A DNA stretch of 64,000 nucleotides from UBA1535 sp964371035 (GCA_964371035.1 CAYJLG010000011.1:1-64000); one strand, 5' to 3'; counted from the first letter of the stretch, positions 26,373 to 36,123 are shown. Numbers and translations: made by a program. The notes: generated by a model from the letters alone, not told the origin.

Positions 26373-27992
26373 ATGTCAAAATTTGATAATGACTTTTATG
26401 ATGCCATAATCATAGGAGGAGGGCCTGCAGGGCTCTCCTCTGCGATATATATGGCGCGTGCAAAATATAAGACCTTAGTATTAGAAAAAAATAAATTTGG
26501 AGGCCAAATAACAATAACTTCTGAAGTCGTGAATTATCCTGGAGTTTATCATACAAGTGGAGAAGGACTAACTAAAGAAATGCAAAGACAAGCTATGAGT
26601 TTCGGAGCCGAATTTTTACTCGCAGATGTCAAGAATTTCTCTCAAGAAGCAGATATGTTTACAGTAAAAACAGACAAAGGTGAATTCAAAACTCTTGGAA
26701 TCATCATAGCGAGCGGAGCATCTCCTCGTATGGTTGGATTTAAGGGTGAAAATGATTTTAAAGGCAGAGGTGTTGCTTATTGTGCAACTTGTGACGGAGA
26801 ATTCTTTTCGGGAAGAGATATCTATGTAGTTGGAAGCGGGTTTGCCGCTTGCGAAGAATCTTTGTTTTTAACAAGATTTGCAAAGAAAATATATATGCTG
26901 ATCATAGGTGATGACTTTACTTGTACAGGTAGTGTAGTCGAAGAAGTCAAATCACATGAAAAAATTGAGCTTTTTTATAATACTTCTGTAAAAGAAGTTT
27001 ATGGTGAAAACTTTGTGAAAGGCATAATTTTAGATAAATCGGGCGAAGAGTTAAATTTCTCTGAAGAAGAAGGAATAGGTGTATTCGTATTTGCAGGATA
27101 TTCGCCTGCGAGCGGAAATTTTGCTGACATGATAGATTTAAATCCTCAAAAATATATCATAACAGATGAAAATAAAAAGACAACAGTAGACGGCGTGTAT
27201 GCAGCAGGTGATATATGTATCAAAAATTTGCGACAAGTTGTCACAGCGGTATCAGATGGTGCTACAGCAGCTACATCACTAGAAAAATATGTTGCAACAC
27301 AATATGAAAAATTAAATATCCCTAAAAGAGAATACAAAGCACCTCAAAGAAAAGAAGAACATGCAGTCAAAACAGAAGATGACGGCTCTTTTATATCTGC
27401 AGATATAAAAGAGCAATTAGATCCTCTGTTTGCTCGATTTGAATCAAGCATTACACTTAAATATAAACTTGATGACAGAGATGTTTCTAATGAAGTTCAA
27501 GGGTTTATGAACGAATTTTCATCTTTAAGTGAAAAGGTAAAATGCGTGAAAGATGATGCGCTTAAAACGAAGGCTTTACCAAGTATATCGCTATATAATG
27601 ATAAAGATTTATATACAGGAGTGTCTTTTCATGGAGTTCCTGGAGGACATGAATTCAACTCATTTGTGATAGGGCTTTACAATGCGGCTGGCCCGGGACA
27701 AAAAATATCAGATGATGATTTGAATAAAATCAAGGCTATAAACAAAACAATTCATATCGATGTAGCTGTAACATTATCTTGTACGAATTGTCCTGATCTT
27801 GTCATGGCCGTAGAGCGCATTGCACTTGAAAATGATAAAATAACTCTTGATATATACGATTTATCACAATTTGAAGAGTTAAAGTCAAAGCATAACATAA
27901 TGAGTGTTCCTTGTATGATACTAAATGATACTCATATACATTTTGGCAAAAAAAATATATCAGAAGTTATAGAAATTCTCGAAAAAATTTAA
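26373..27992 (+). CDS. AhpF-type peroxiredoxin reductase with reversed domain order
   Basis: 539 residues. The start MSKFDNDFYDAII follows AGGAAAG. Residues 1-310 are a thioredoxin-reductase-like flavoprotein: GGGPAGLSSA FAD motif, redox centre CATC (about 136-139) in AYCATCDGEF, a second dinucleotide motif VVGSGFAACEE, and YAAGDI. Residues about 345-539 match the double-thioredoxin-fold domain that is N-terminal in classical AhpF: FHGVPGGHEFNSFVIGLYN and a second redox pair in LSCTNCPDLV (about 470-473). The AhpF parts are thus in swapped order. Next to ahpC, so it is inferred to pass electrons from NAD(P)H to AhpC. Confidence 0.88.
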   Translation: MSKFDNDFYDAIIIGGGPAGLSSAIYMARAKYKTLVLEKNKFGGQITITSEVVNYPGVYHTSGEGLTKEMQRQAMSFGAEFLLADVKNFSQEADMFTVKTDKGEFKTLGIIIASGASPRMVGFKGENDFKGRGVAYCATCDGEFFSGRDIYVVGSGFAACEESLFLTRFAKKIYMLIIGDDFTCTGSVVEEVKSHEKIELFYNTSVKEVYGENFVKGIILDKSGEELNFSEEEGIGVFVFAGYSPASGNFADMIDLNPQKYIITDENKKTTVDGVYAAGDICIKNLRQVVTAVSDGATAATSLEKYVATQYEKLNIPKREYKAPQRKEEHAVKTEDDGSFISADIKEQLDPLFARFESSITLKYKLDDRDVSNEVQGFMNEFSSLSEKVKCVKDDALKTKALPSISLYNDKDLYTGVSFHGVPGGHEFNSFVIGLYNAAGPGQKISDDDLNKIKAINKTIHIDVAVTLSCTNCPDLVMAVERIALENDKITLDIYDLSQFEELKSKHNIMSVPCMILNDTHIHFGKKNISEVIEILEKI

Positions 27993-28065
27993 TTACACAG
28001 GCAATAAAATTATTGCTAGATATTAGCATCAGCCTATGCTTAGTATTTGTATTTTGTCATAAAAA

Positions 28066-28114
28066 TACCGACTTCCTTATGTTAGTTTTTAAATCTAACT
28101 TTTGGAGGTCGGTA
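28066..28114. terminator. bidirectional terminator between convergent genes
   Basis: TACCGACTTCC and GGAGGTCGGTA form the outer stem, with an inner TTAG-containing hairpin. It separates the reductase gene from the convergent ABC exporter genes. Confidence 0.7.
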
Positions 28115-28131
28115 CATCATAGCCTTCTTTT

Positions 28132-29862
28132 TTAACTCATCCTGCCACTTTTTAAAGCATAAGTTTTATCTGCAAGCTTCACTGTCGAAGCTCTATGTGA
28201 TACTAAAATTATCGTCTTGTCGCCCTTATAATCTCTGAGTGATTTTAATATCATACCTTCATTGAGACTATCTAAATTGCTCGTCGGCTCGTCTAAGAGC
28301 ATAAAATCCGAATCATGCAAAAATGCTCTTGCAAGGCCTATACGCTGTCTTTCTCCTCCTGACAAACTCTCTCCTAACTCCGCCACTTTTGTGTCATAGC
28401 CATCATGTAAAGTCATTATAAAATCATGGATAGATGCTTTTTTTGCGGCTTCTTTTATCTCTTCCTCAGACGCATCTGATTTTGCAATTAAAATATTTTC
28501 TCTTATTGTGCCTTGAAATAAATCTGTATCTTGAGTCATGAAACTCTCTATTTTTCTGAGATGTGATGTGTTTATATCATTTACACTCACATTCGAAATC
28601 TCTATTTTTCCTTGTTTTGCATTCCAAAATCTCATCAAGAGTTTTAGAAGTGTAGATTTACCCGAACCACTTTTACCTATAACTGCAATCAGTTCGCCTT
28701 TTTCAAAATCCATCGTCACATCTTGAAGTATCTGTTCTTCTTTGTATGCAAAATTTAAACTTTCTATCTTTGCTCCTTTGAATTCAGGAGTTTTGCCATC
28801 CGTGATATCTTCTGTCTCAGGTTCTTCTTCAAGTAAAGATAAGATTCTCTCCCCCGAAGCAAGAGTTGCACTTAAAGTTGCAGATAGATTCGAAAGAGCT
28901 AATACCGGTCCAAACGAAGCTGACAACATGACTGTAGTAATAAGTGTTGTAGAAAAATCTGTGCCTAAAAACATATTTACTCCTAACATCACTAAAGTCA
29001 ACACACTCACTGATAGAGCAGACAGCGCGAAGCCCATGCCTTCGTGCTCTTTTACTTTATGTTGTAGTGCATTTATTTCTTTAGTTTTTTCTTCTATTTC
29101 AGCTGCTCTTTTTTCATCTGTCCCAAACTGCAAACTTTCGTTTATTCCTCTTAGACTCTCTAAGAAAAAACTGTTTAAATCCCCCAATTTATTTCTAACT
29201 TCCATCCCTTGTGTACTGCTCATTTTAGACAATGAAATAGGCAATATAAAACCTATCATGAGATATGATATCGCAGCACATATACCTAATACTGGGTTGA
29301 AAAGACTTATCAATATAGACATAATCAAAGACATCGTAAATCCGATACAAACAGGTGCAATAGTATGTGCATAAAACACTTCTAAAAGTTCTATGTCACC
29401 TGTTATCAGTGTTATCAAATCTCCTCTGCCTTTGCCGTCCAATTTTGCAGGTGCAAGTCTTCTAAGAGCAGAAAATACTTTGTCTCTGATTGTAGCAAGT
29501 AGCTTGAAAGCTATATAATGTCCACAGGCTTGCTCCGCATATCTAAGTATACCTCTTAATACTGCACATAATAACAATATGACCGAAAGAGCCGCAATAC
29601 TTAACCCTAATACAGATTCACCCATTGTAGTCAAAATCATTTCTGCGCCTAAAACAGTAATAGCAGTTGCCGCTAAAAACCCTAATACTCCAAAGGTGAT
29701 ACACATCAGCATGATATGAGCCATAGGCTTTACCATGCCTATTAAACTAAGCATAATCACAATTCCACTTCTTCTATTTGCAGTTGGATTGATTTTTTTT
29801 ATATCTTCGAACTTGTTTTTATCATAAACCATATCGGCCAATTTTTCGCTTTTCTCTATCAT
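28132..29862 (-). CDS. ABC exporter half, CydC-like
   Basis: 576 residues: a six-helix membrane domain followed by an ATPase with Walker A GKSGSGKST, signature SLSGGERQRIGLARAF, Walker B FMLLDEPTSNLD and an SHR H-loop. It overlaps its partner upstream by 4 bp (ATGA), so the two form a heterodimer. The pair resembles CydDC, which exports cysteine and glutathione; no cytochrome bd genes are in the window, so the physiological role here is open. Confidence 0.8.
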   Translation of the reverse strand: MIEKSEKLADMVYDKNKFEDIKKINPTANRRSGIVIMLSLIGMVKPMAHIMLMCITFGVLGFLAATAITVLGAEMILTTMGESVLGLSIAALSVILLLCAVLRGILRYAEQACGHYIAFKLLATIRDKVFSALRRLAPAKLDGKGRGDLITLITGDIELLEVFYAHTIAPVCIGFTMSLIMSILISLFNPVLGICAAISYLMIGFILPISLSKMSSTQGMEVRNKLGDLNSFFLESLRGINESLQFGTDEKRAAEIEEKTKEINALQHKVKEHEGMGFALSALSVSVLTLVMLGVNMFLGTDFSTTLITTVMLSASFGPVLALSNLSATLSATLASGERILSLLEEEPETEDITDGKTPEFKGAKIESLNFAYKEEQILQDVTMDFEKGELIAVIGKSGSGKSTLLKLLMRFWNAKQGKIEISNVSVNDINTSHLRKIESFMTQDTDLFQGTIRENILIAKSDASEEEIKEAAKKASIHDFIMTLHDGYDTKVAELGESLSGGERQRIGLARAFLHDSDFMLLDEPTSNLDSLNEGMILKSLRDYKGDKTIILVSHRASTVKLADKTYALKSGRMS

Positions 29863-31565
29863 GCAACAATCCCTTCTAACTCTTTCTGTTTTACGTATAG
29901 AGTGCTATATCCTCTATCTAACTTCAAAAGTTCTTCATGTGTGCCTCTTTCTTCAATCCTACCCTTATTTATGAATAGTATTTCATCAGAATCAATCACA
30001 TTTTTAAGTCTGTGCGTTATCATAATTACTGTATGAGACTGCTTCAATTTTAAAATAACTTCTAAAATCATATTTTCACTATCCGTATCTATGTTGCTTG
30101 TTGCCTCGTCAAAAATATATAGCGGACTGTTTTTTAGCAAGGCTCTTGCTAAAGCTAATCTCTGTCTTTGACCTCCCGAAAGATTCGAACCTCTTTCGTT
30201 AAGTTTCATATCAAGACCACCGTTATCTCTTATAAATTCATAAAGATTTACTTTTTTCAAAACTTCTTCCATTTGTTTATCGCTCGCATTTTCATCTCCC
30301 AGTTTCAATGTTTCGCGTATGTTTCCTTTAAAAATATAACTTCCAAGGGATACTGTCGTCACAATTTCATTTATATTAGATATATCTTTTAGCTCTGCTT
30401 TTCCTAACAAAACATTACCTGTATATGAATTGATATTTTTATTTAGAATTTTTGCCAATGTAGATTTCCCCGAACCATTTTCACCTACTACAGATACAAA
30501 ACTACCTCTTTTAATACCTGCATTTATATCAAACAGCACCTGTTTTTCTCCATAAGAAAAATTTAATTCAGCTATGTTTATATCCGCATCTTGTGCAATT
30601 TTGTCATTAGATTTAACTTCTAAATCAAACAATCGAAACATTCTCTCACTTGCGGCAATGCCATTCATCGCAATATGAAAAAAGCTTCCGAGAGTTCGCA
30701 TAGACAAAAAAAACTCAGCTGCAAGAAGTATCATAAAAATAGCCTCAGGTACAGATATATTTCCGTTTACCAACTCATTTACACAAAGTATAGTTCCTAT
30801 TGCTGTTCCTCCATATGCCACTATATCCATTACCGTGATAGAATTTAATTGCATTATCAAGACGCGCATAGTTATTTTTCTGAAATTTTCTGCCTCTTTA
30901 TTCATCTGTACATGCTTCTTTTCATCTGCTGAGTATACTTTAAGAGTAGTCAAACCCTGCAAATTTTCTAAAAATGTATCACCTAAATCAGTATATTTGC
31001 CCCAATATTTGCCGAGAAGATTTTTAGCTATCTTCTGTACAGCAACTATAGAAACTGGTATCAACGGAACACAAACAAACAGTGCAATTGCAGTCTTTAA
31101 TGACAGTGGTGCATAAATTAAAAATAAAGTCATAGGAGCTAATAGCGCATAATACAATTGTGGCAAATAATTTGCAAAATACAGTTCCAGCTGTTCTACA
31201 CCTTCTGTTGCTAACTGAGTGACTTCTGATGTCTTAAAATTTTCAGAATATCCACTTCCCAAGTTTCTTAACTTAGCATAGATTTTTTCTCTTAGTATTA
31301 ATTTTACGTTAGATGCAATAATATGTGAGATTTCTGAAGTTCGCTTTATAATGTAAAATCTAATGATTACAGCTACTATAGCTATTGAAAAATAGATTAA
31401 CATATTAGTTTTTTCACCTTGTTTCAACACTTCTCCAAGCAACATTGCAAGACATACATAAAACATAATCCCAAAAATTAGAGATATCCAATTAAATAAG
31501 GTCTTTTTCATCATCATTTTTTTTATGTCTGGTACAGCCTCTATCAATCTCTTGTTAGGCATCAT
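29859..31565 (-). CDS. ABC exporter half, CydD-like
   Basis: 568 residues. The membrane domain contains YSENFKTSEVTQLATEGVEQLELYF and LPQLYYALLAPMTL, similar to CydD; the ATPase has GENGSGKST, LSGGQRQRLALARALL and YIFDEATSNID. The start is the ATG 9 bases inside the longest frame, 8 nt after AAGG. First of the two exporter genes, behind a DUF454 gene. Confidence 0.8.
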   Translation of the reverse strand: MMPNKRLIEAVPDIKKMMMKKTLFNWISLIFGIMFYVCLAMLLGEVLKQGEKTNMLIYFSIAIVAVIIRFYIIKRTSEISHIIASNVKLILREKIYAKLRNLGSGYSENFKTSEVTQLATEGVEQLELYFANYLPQLYYALLAPMTLFLIYAPLSLKTAIALFVCVPLIPVSIVAVQKIAKNLLGKYWGKYTDLGDTFLENLQGLTTLKVYSADEKKHVQMNKEAENFRKITMRVLIMQLNSITVMDIVAYGGTAIGTILCVNELVNGNISVPEAIFMILLAAEFFLSMRTLGSFFHIAMNGIAASERMFRLFDLEVKSNDKIAQDADINIAELNFSYGEKQVLFDINAGIKRGSFVSVVGENGSGKSTLAKILNKNINSYTGNVLLGKAELKDISNINEIVTTVSLGSYIFKGNIRETLKLGDENASDKQMEEVLKKVNLYEFIRDNGGLDMKLNERGSNLSGGQRQRLALARALLKNSPLYIFDEATSNIDTDSENMILEVILKLKQSHTVIMITHRLKNVIDSDEILFINKGRIEERGTHEELLKLDRGYSTLYVKQKELEGIVA

Positions 31566-31672
31566 GTTCATCACCTTCTTTCTATTATTGCATAAATCTT
31601 AATACAATAGACCCGTTCATGCGTTTTGCATTTTTCAAAACAAAATCCTCATCACTTAAATTTCTATATTTT

Positions 31673-32071
31673 TTAAATAGAAGATCCATTATCCATATTT
31701 TTTGTTTTAATAAAAAAGATAAATGCTATTACATGTATAAACCAGATCGTTCCTATTACAATAAGACCAATAACCGTGTTTCTCATGAAATATGCAGCAA
31801 TAGCAAAAAGTATCGTGACTGTTGTCATAATTCTTATCTTAGCCACTTTTTGCATCCCTTCTTTTTTAACAAATGACTCTAAATTATCCTTATATATTTT
31901 CGTACCCTTAAACCAATTATTTAATTTGTCTGATGATTTTGCAAAACAAGCAGCTGACACGAGAAGAAATGGTGTGGTCGGTATCATTGACAATACCACT
32001 CCTATAGCCCCAAGTCCTAATGCAATAAACCCTAAAATCATAAATATTACTTTCACATCATCATACCTCAT
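31673..32071 (-). CDS. DUF454 (YbaN-like) membrane protein
   Basis: 132 residues with three or four helices. GFIALGLGAIGVVLSMIPTTP and ACFAKSSDKLNNWF are the DUF454 signature. Function unknown. Ribosome site AGGAAG. Same strand as the exporter pair and 98-107 bp upstream, so probably cotranscribed. The 380 bp upstream of it (32072-32452) is very AT-rich and shows no gene. Confidence 0.8.
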   Translation of the reverse strand: MRYDDVKVIFMILGFIALGLGAIGVVLSMIPTTPFLLVSAACFAKSSDKLNNWFKGTKIYKDNLESFVKKEGMQKVAKIRIMTTVTILFAIAAYFMRNTVIGLIVIGTIWFIHVIAFIFFIKTKNMDNGSSI

Positions 32072-32452
32072 TTCTTCCTATAATATCAAAAAAATTATTG
32101 CATCATCATTTACCTGCGCTTGGATTTTTCGAGTTATCATTAGCTAACTTTGTCGTAAAAAAATACTCACATCAGGTTTTAGAGTTTGTAGGTATACATT
32201 CATAACAACAAGGTGAATTTTATTTTATAAAAAATATGCATCTTTTTTCATGTTTTAAAGTTTAATACAGTTCTTGTGGCTTGTCAATAAATTTTTTTAT
32301 ACTACAAGTTCAGGAATTTAAAATTATCTTTTGTTCGTTCTAATTTCTTTTGGATTTTTTTGCAATCTAAAAAAAATCATTTTAAAAATTTTGCATATAT
32401 TTTAAATTTATAAATTTTTTTCTAATTACATTTTAATATTTTATCACCTGCA

Positions 32453-32509
32453 AAAAAAGACAGGCAAAAACTTCAACTTAAAAAGCCAAAATATTTGTTG
32501 CCTGTCTTT
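32453..32509 (-). terminator. Rho-independent terminator
   Basis: Minus strand AAAGACAGGCAA and TTGCCTGTCTTT form a perfect 12-bp stem with a loop of about 30 nt, then a T-run. It ends the small gene at 32528-32764. Confidence 0.85.
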
Positions 32510-32527
32510 TGTTAAAAGCTATTAATG

Positions 32528-32764
32528 CTACTTAAAAAACTCACTTAAAACATCTTCGATCATTTTTTTATTATCAGGATATTTGTCTGATAGTTTAGCA
32601 AATATTTCTTCATAAGTGATTTCTGGCTGAAATTCAAAAATATATTCTACTGATTTTCGCATGCCTAACGCAAGAGTTTCTTCACGGCCTTCTTCGCGAC
32701 CGATAGCTTTATTTAATTCATCAATATTTATCTGCTCTAATTGCTGTGTTGTATATCTTATCAA
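32528..32764 (-). CDS. small protein resembling the C-terminal tail of Rpn/PD-(D/E)XK transposase-like proteins
   Basis: 78 residues beginning at a TTG, with GGAGAGGGG upstream; the nearby ATG is followed two codons later by TGA. GREEGREETLALGMRKS resembles the Glu/Gly-rich region at the C-terminus of Rpn-type nucleases, and the helical end (FEFQPEITYEEIFAKLSDKY) fits a helical tail. The nuclease domain itself is missing, so this is either a truncated remnant or the short internal product reported for some Rpn genes. Confidence 0.4.
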   Translation of the reverse strand: MIRYTTQQLEQINIDELNKAIGREEGREETLALGMRKSVEYIFEFQPEITYEEIFAKLSDKYPDNKKMIEDVLSEFFK

Positions 32765-33060
32765 AACATTCCCCTCTCCTTATTTAAATTTTATGCTTAG
32801 TTTCATTTGTTTTTCCCTGATTACATCATACCAATTTTTATGCATAAATGCAAGAAATTTTTGATTTCCTGCGGGCAGAGTAGAACCCCGCATCTACTTT
32901 GGGAACGGTTAAGACCAGTCCCTACGAATTCAGAAAGTCACTCCCTAAAAATAAATCGATCTTATACCTTAATTTTATGACATTAAATATGAATAGAATC
33001 GTTGAGACTAATATTAAGTGTAATTAATATTTAATTTTGTTTTTATAAAAAATTTTTTGT

Positions 33061-33090
33061 TTGACCTTTTCTTCTTGTATGATGTAAAAT
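33061..33090 (+). promoter_or_regulatory. predicted promoter of the broken regulator gene
   Basis: TTGACC (33061-33066), 18-bp spacer, TAAAAT (33085-33090), 38 bp before the ATG. The rest of the gap 32765-33060 holds no gene; a GC-richer patch at 32870-32945 looks like foreign or remnant sequence. Confidence 0.55.
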
Positions 33091-33127
33091 GCTTATAAAT
33101 AAAATTTAAAGAAAGTTGGTATAGTTT

Positions 33128-33508
33128 ATGCACACTAATACGGTTAAGCAGACTGATGACAGTTATCTTCACCCTATTTATATGCTGCAACTACATACTC
33201 AAACTGCTACTGCTCCTGATTTAATAAAAATGCTTGAAGTCAATACATCTACTGCATATACGATTCTCGGGCGTCTTGAAAAATCAGGTCATATCAAACT
33301 TAAAAAAGGTAGTAGAAATAGGCAAGCTTCTATTGTATTGACTGAAAAAGGTATCGAAATAGCTGAAAAATTGTTCAAAAAACATCAGATGATCCATAAA
33401 TGGCTGATACAATTGGGGGTAGAAGAAGAGGAGCGAGCGAAGAGGCTTGTTTTTTGGAGCATGGTTTTAACGAAAAGATAATGAGTGTTATTTCTATACA
33501 TGTCAATT
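33128..33508 (+). pseudogene. DtxR/MntR-like winged-helix regulator, frameshifted
   Basis: The open frame 33128-33481 encodes a winged helix (TAPDLIKMLEVNTSTAYTILGRLEKSGHIKLKKGSRN) and continues HQMIHKWLIQLGVEEE, as in DtxR/MntR regulators, where a metal-site helix of the form 'A-x-x-x-A-C-x-x-E-H' should follow. That helix is present but in another frame: ASEEACFLEHGFNEKI (from about 33432). Two surplus bases (GA at about 33430) explain the shift. After the shift the frame runs straight into an alcohol dehydrogenase tail. Confidence 0.6.
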
Positions 33509-33759
33509 CTGCAAAGGGTATTTTAAATCTTGAGACAGCCTATCCCGAAAAGATGAAAATGATGGCTGCAAAAATGAATATGCCGAAGACATTAAAAGAA
33601 TTTGGTGTTGACGAAGCTGAATTTTTAGAAAAATTATCGTTTATTGCTGAAGGTGCAGTGGCTGATCCGTGTACTGGTACAAATCCAAGACCAATAGATG
33701 CCAAGACGATGGAAGCTTTATTCAAGGCAACTTACTATGGAGAAGACGTTAATTTCTAA
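33509..33759 (+). pseudogene. C-terminal fragment of an iron-containing alcohol dehydrogenase
   Basis: About 80 codons reading SAKGILNLETAYPEKMKMM, then AEGAVADPCTGTNPRPIDAK and FKATYYGEDVNF, the typical end of group III Fe-alcohol (butanol-type) dehydrogenases. The whole NAD- and iron-binding part is missing. The frame is continuous with the shifted end of the regulator upstream, so a deletion probably joined the two. The exact joint is uncertain. Confidence 0.65.
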
Positions 33760-33819
33760 ATTCTGATTTGAGATATAATAAATTAGATTTGATAAACTAA
33801 ATAGTTTTCTTAGTATAAT

Positions 33820-33862
33820 CAAAGAGCTGCATCATGATAATTTTATGATACAGCTCTTTTTT
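33820..33862 (+). terminator. Rho-independent terminator
   Basis: AAAGAGCTG and CAGCTCTTT with an inner ATCATGATAA hairpin, followed by TTTTTT. It lies behind the dehydrogenase fragment. Confidence 0.85.
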
Positions 33863-33940
33863 ATGCCACTTTTAGAGTAGCAACATAAATTTTGTTAGTT
33901 AAAAGTCACTTAAAAGTAAAATGTTTTACCATAATGCCAC

Positions 33941-34822
33941 TTAAAAATTTTTAGGATAGTTTTTATAATTAAATTTGCATTCTTTTTCGTATTCGCGTAA
34001 TTCTTGTTCTTTTAACTTTGACGTAAGGTCAGGCAAGTTAAAATCTAAATCTTCTGTTTTCACAAGTTTTACAGGCACAAACTGCTTATTCGACAAAAGT
34101 GCAGCAACTAATTTATGATGCCCGTTTACAACATAATAGTAATTGTTATGTATCACGATCTCGATCTTATCTGTCAAATAGCTTTCATCATCTACTAATT
34201 TATTCACTATGTCCATATCCAAGTTTTTTATACTCTTAGTCGGATACAAAGATTTTGGAGACAGTAAAATTTTCAGTTCTTCTTTGTCGTTGATGTTTTG
34301 AAATATAACTTCTGCGATATATTCGGGAGTGCTCCATGTAGTATCTATAACAAAATTATAATTATTGTAATCAAAGTTGTCCACATAATAAATCTCTTTG
34401 AATCTTTTGTTTTCAATAGCCGCTCTTCTTAACAGTTCCGTTTCAGCTTCTTCTTCATTTTTGTACACTTCTTCTGAGCCTCTGTTTGACGCTATGACCC
34501 TCTTTGCGGCTTCTGCTGGGTTTATCACAGTAAATATATCAAAAGAATCTTCAACGAAGTGCCAAGCCATCCTTGAGTCAAAAATGATGTTGCGATGTGT
34601 GTTTTCTTTAGATATTTTTACAGTCTCCTTATCAATCAAATCATCGTATTCTGGATTTGTAAACATCAATTGATTTAATTCTAAAGTGGATATATTCATT
34701 TCATTTGCTATTTTTCGTTGAATGCTGCCTGTTGAAAAAATTTCGTACTCATATTTTTCTGATAATAATTTACAAATCGTCGATTTTCCGCTCCCAAGGT
34801 TCCCTGCGATAGTTAAATACAT
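33941..34822 (-). CDS. cytidylate-kinase-like P-loop protein fused to a ParB/sulfiredoxin-like domain
   Basis: 293 residues behind AAGGAG. Residues 1-175 look like a small nucleotide kinase of the cytidylate kinase 2/AAA type: P-loop AGNLGSGKST, FSTGSIQRKIA, FDSRMAWHF, and RFKEIYYVDNFDYNNYNFVIDT. Residues about 188-265 resemble the ParB N-terminal/Srx fold: KILLSPKSLYPTKSIKNL, then YYYVVNGHHKLVAALLSNK, with NGHHK in place of the usual (D/N)GHHR. Some ParB-fold proteins (SbnI, archaeal SerK) are kinases of free serine, so a metabolic role is possible. Single gene. No characterised fusion of this kind is known to me. Confidence 0.6.
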   Translation of the reverse strand: MYLTIAGNLGSGKSTICKLLSEKYEYEIFSTGSIQRKIANEMNISTLELNQLMFTNPEYDDLIDKETVKISKENTHRNIIFDSRMAWHFVEDSFDIFTVINPAEAAKRVIASNRGSEEVYKNEEEAETELLRRAAIENKRFKEIYYVDNFDYNNYNFVIDTTWSTPEYIAEVIFQNINDKEELKILLSPKSLYPTKSIKNLDMDIVNKLVDDESYLTDKIEIVIHNNYYYVVNGHHKLVAALLSNKQFVPVKLVKTEDLDFNLPDLTSKLKEQELREYEKECKFNYKNYPKNF

Positions 34823-34970
34823 TATACTTCTCCTTTGTAATTAAAACTTCGAATTTTGGATTATTAAATCACATTATACTTTATTTGATATGAGTTTTCA
34901 ACTATGAAATTTAAAATAATTGCCCTTGAATCGGGAGAAGCAGAGCCCCTACATTTTCAAAATTCATAAT

Positions 34971-36041
34971 TCATTGAATTTGACTATTAATAGTGACTGC
35001 AAACTTAAAGCTGTCTTGGCACATTTCACTTAGCCCCTTTTTAGCTTCCCAATTCAGCAATTTTTTGGCATGATCTGTTTTTGCGTAACAAGTTGCGATA
35101 TCGCCTTCTCTTCTCGGAGCTATAATATAAGGTATCTTAGTGCCCGATGCTTTTTCAAAGGCTTTTAACACTTCTAACACAGAATATCCTCTTCCTGTTC
35201 CCAAGTTTACTACTATAGTATTTTCGCCTAAGGATTTTTCAAAGTTGTTGAGCTCGTTAAAATCTTTAGGTTGATTTTTACCATCCAAAAAAATCTTTTC
35301 GATCGCCGCAATATGTCCGAGTGCTAAATCTACAACATGTATATAGTCCCTTACTCCTGTACCGTCAACAGTATCGTAATCATCACCGAAAATATTTAAT
35401 TTTTCTAATTTGCCGTTTGCCACTTGCATGATATAAGGCATAAGATTGTTAGGTATATCATTTGGATCTTCACCTATCAAACCACTTTCATGGGCTCCTA
35501 TCGGGTTGAAATATCTTAAAATCGCTACTTTAAAATCCTCATTTGCTTTAGCTATGTCAATCAAAATTCTTTCGTTGCAAACTTTCGTGTATCCATAAGG
35601 ATTGATGGCCGATGTCTCCATATCTTCTGTGAAGGGTGCGGGATTGTTCATTCCGTATACAGTCGCCGACGATGAGAAAACTATTTTTTTACACCCCGCA
35701 TTTAGCATTGTTTTTAGCACATTAACGGTACCTGTGACATTAGTCTCGTAATATAAAAGAGGTTTTTTGACGGATTCTCCCACAGCTTTTAATGCAGCGA
35801 AGTGAATTACTCCGTCAATTTCATTTTCCGAAAATACTGAGCTCAAAAAATCAAGGTCGAGTATGTCGCCTCTATAAAATTTAGGTCTTTTTTTCGTTAT
35901 AGTCTCAATTTTATCTAAAACAGAAATCTTGGAGTTAGATAGATTGTCTATTACAACTACTTCATAATTTTTATTTAAAAGTTCTACCACAGTGTGGCTT
36001 CCGATATATCCAAGCCCTCCTGTAACTAAAATATTGCGCAT
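34971..36041 (-). CDS. galE: UDP-glucose 4-epimerase
   Basis: 356 residues of the extended short-chain dehydrogenase family: NAD motif VTGGLGYIGSH, DNLSNS, HFAALKAVGESV, catalytic Ser in FSSSATVYG and Tyr/Lys in NPYGYTK. It interconverts UDP-glucose and UDP-galactose for glycan synthesis. 82 bp behind the YibE/F gene, same strand. Confidence 0.95.
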   Translation of the reverse strand: MRNILVTGGLGYIGSHTVVELLNKNYEVVVIDNLSNSKISVLDKIETITKKRPKFYRGDILDLDFLSSVFSENEIDGVIHFAALKAVGESVKKPLLYYETNVTGTVNVLKTMLNAGCKKIVFSSSATVYGMNNPAPFTEDMETSAINPYGYTKVCNERILIDIAKANEDFKVAILRYFNPIGAHESGLIGEDPNDIPNNLMPYIMQVANGKLEKLNIFGDDYDTVDGTGVRDYIHVVDLALGHIAAIEKIFLDGKNQPKDFNELNNFEKSLGENTIVVNLGTGRGYSVLEVLKAFEKASGTKIPYIIAPRREGDIATCYAKTDHAKKLLNWEAKKGLSEMCQDSFKFAVTINSQIQ

Positions 36042-36123
36042 ATTTACCTCTTTTCATTTGCTAAAACAACGTAATTTTTCACGCTTTGTTTTGTCTGCAC
36101 AATTTATTTGTAAATATATTTTA

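Noticed and set aside
32870..32950. possible tRNA or small RNA in a GC-richer patch
   Set aside because: No cloverleaf or stable continuous stem could be drawn; more likely remnant DNA.
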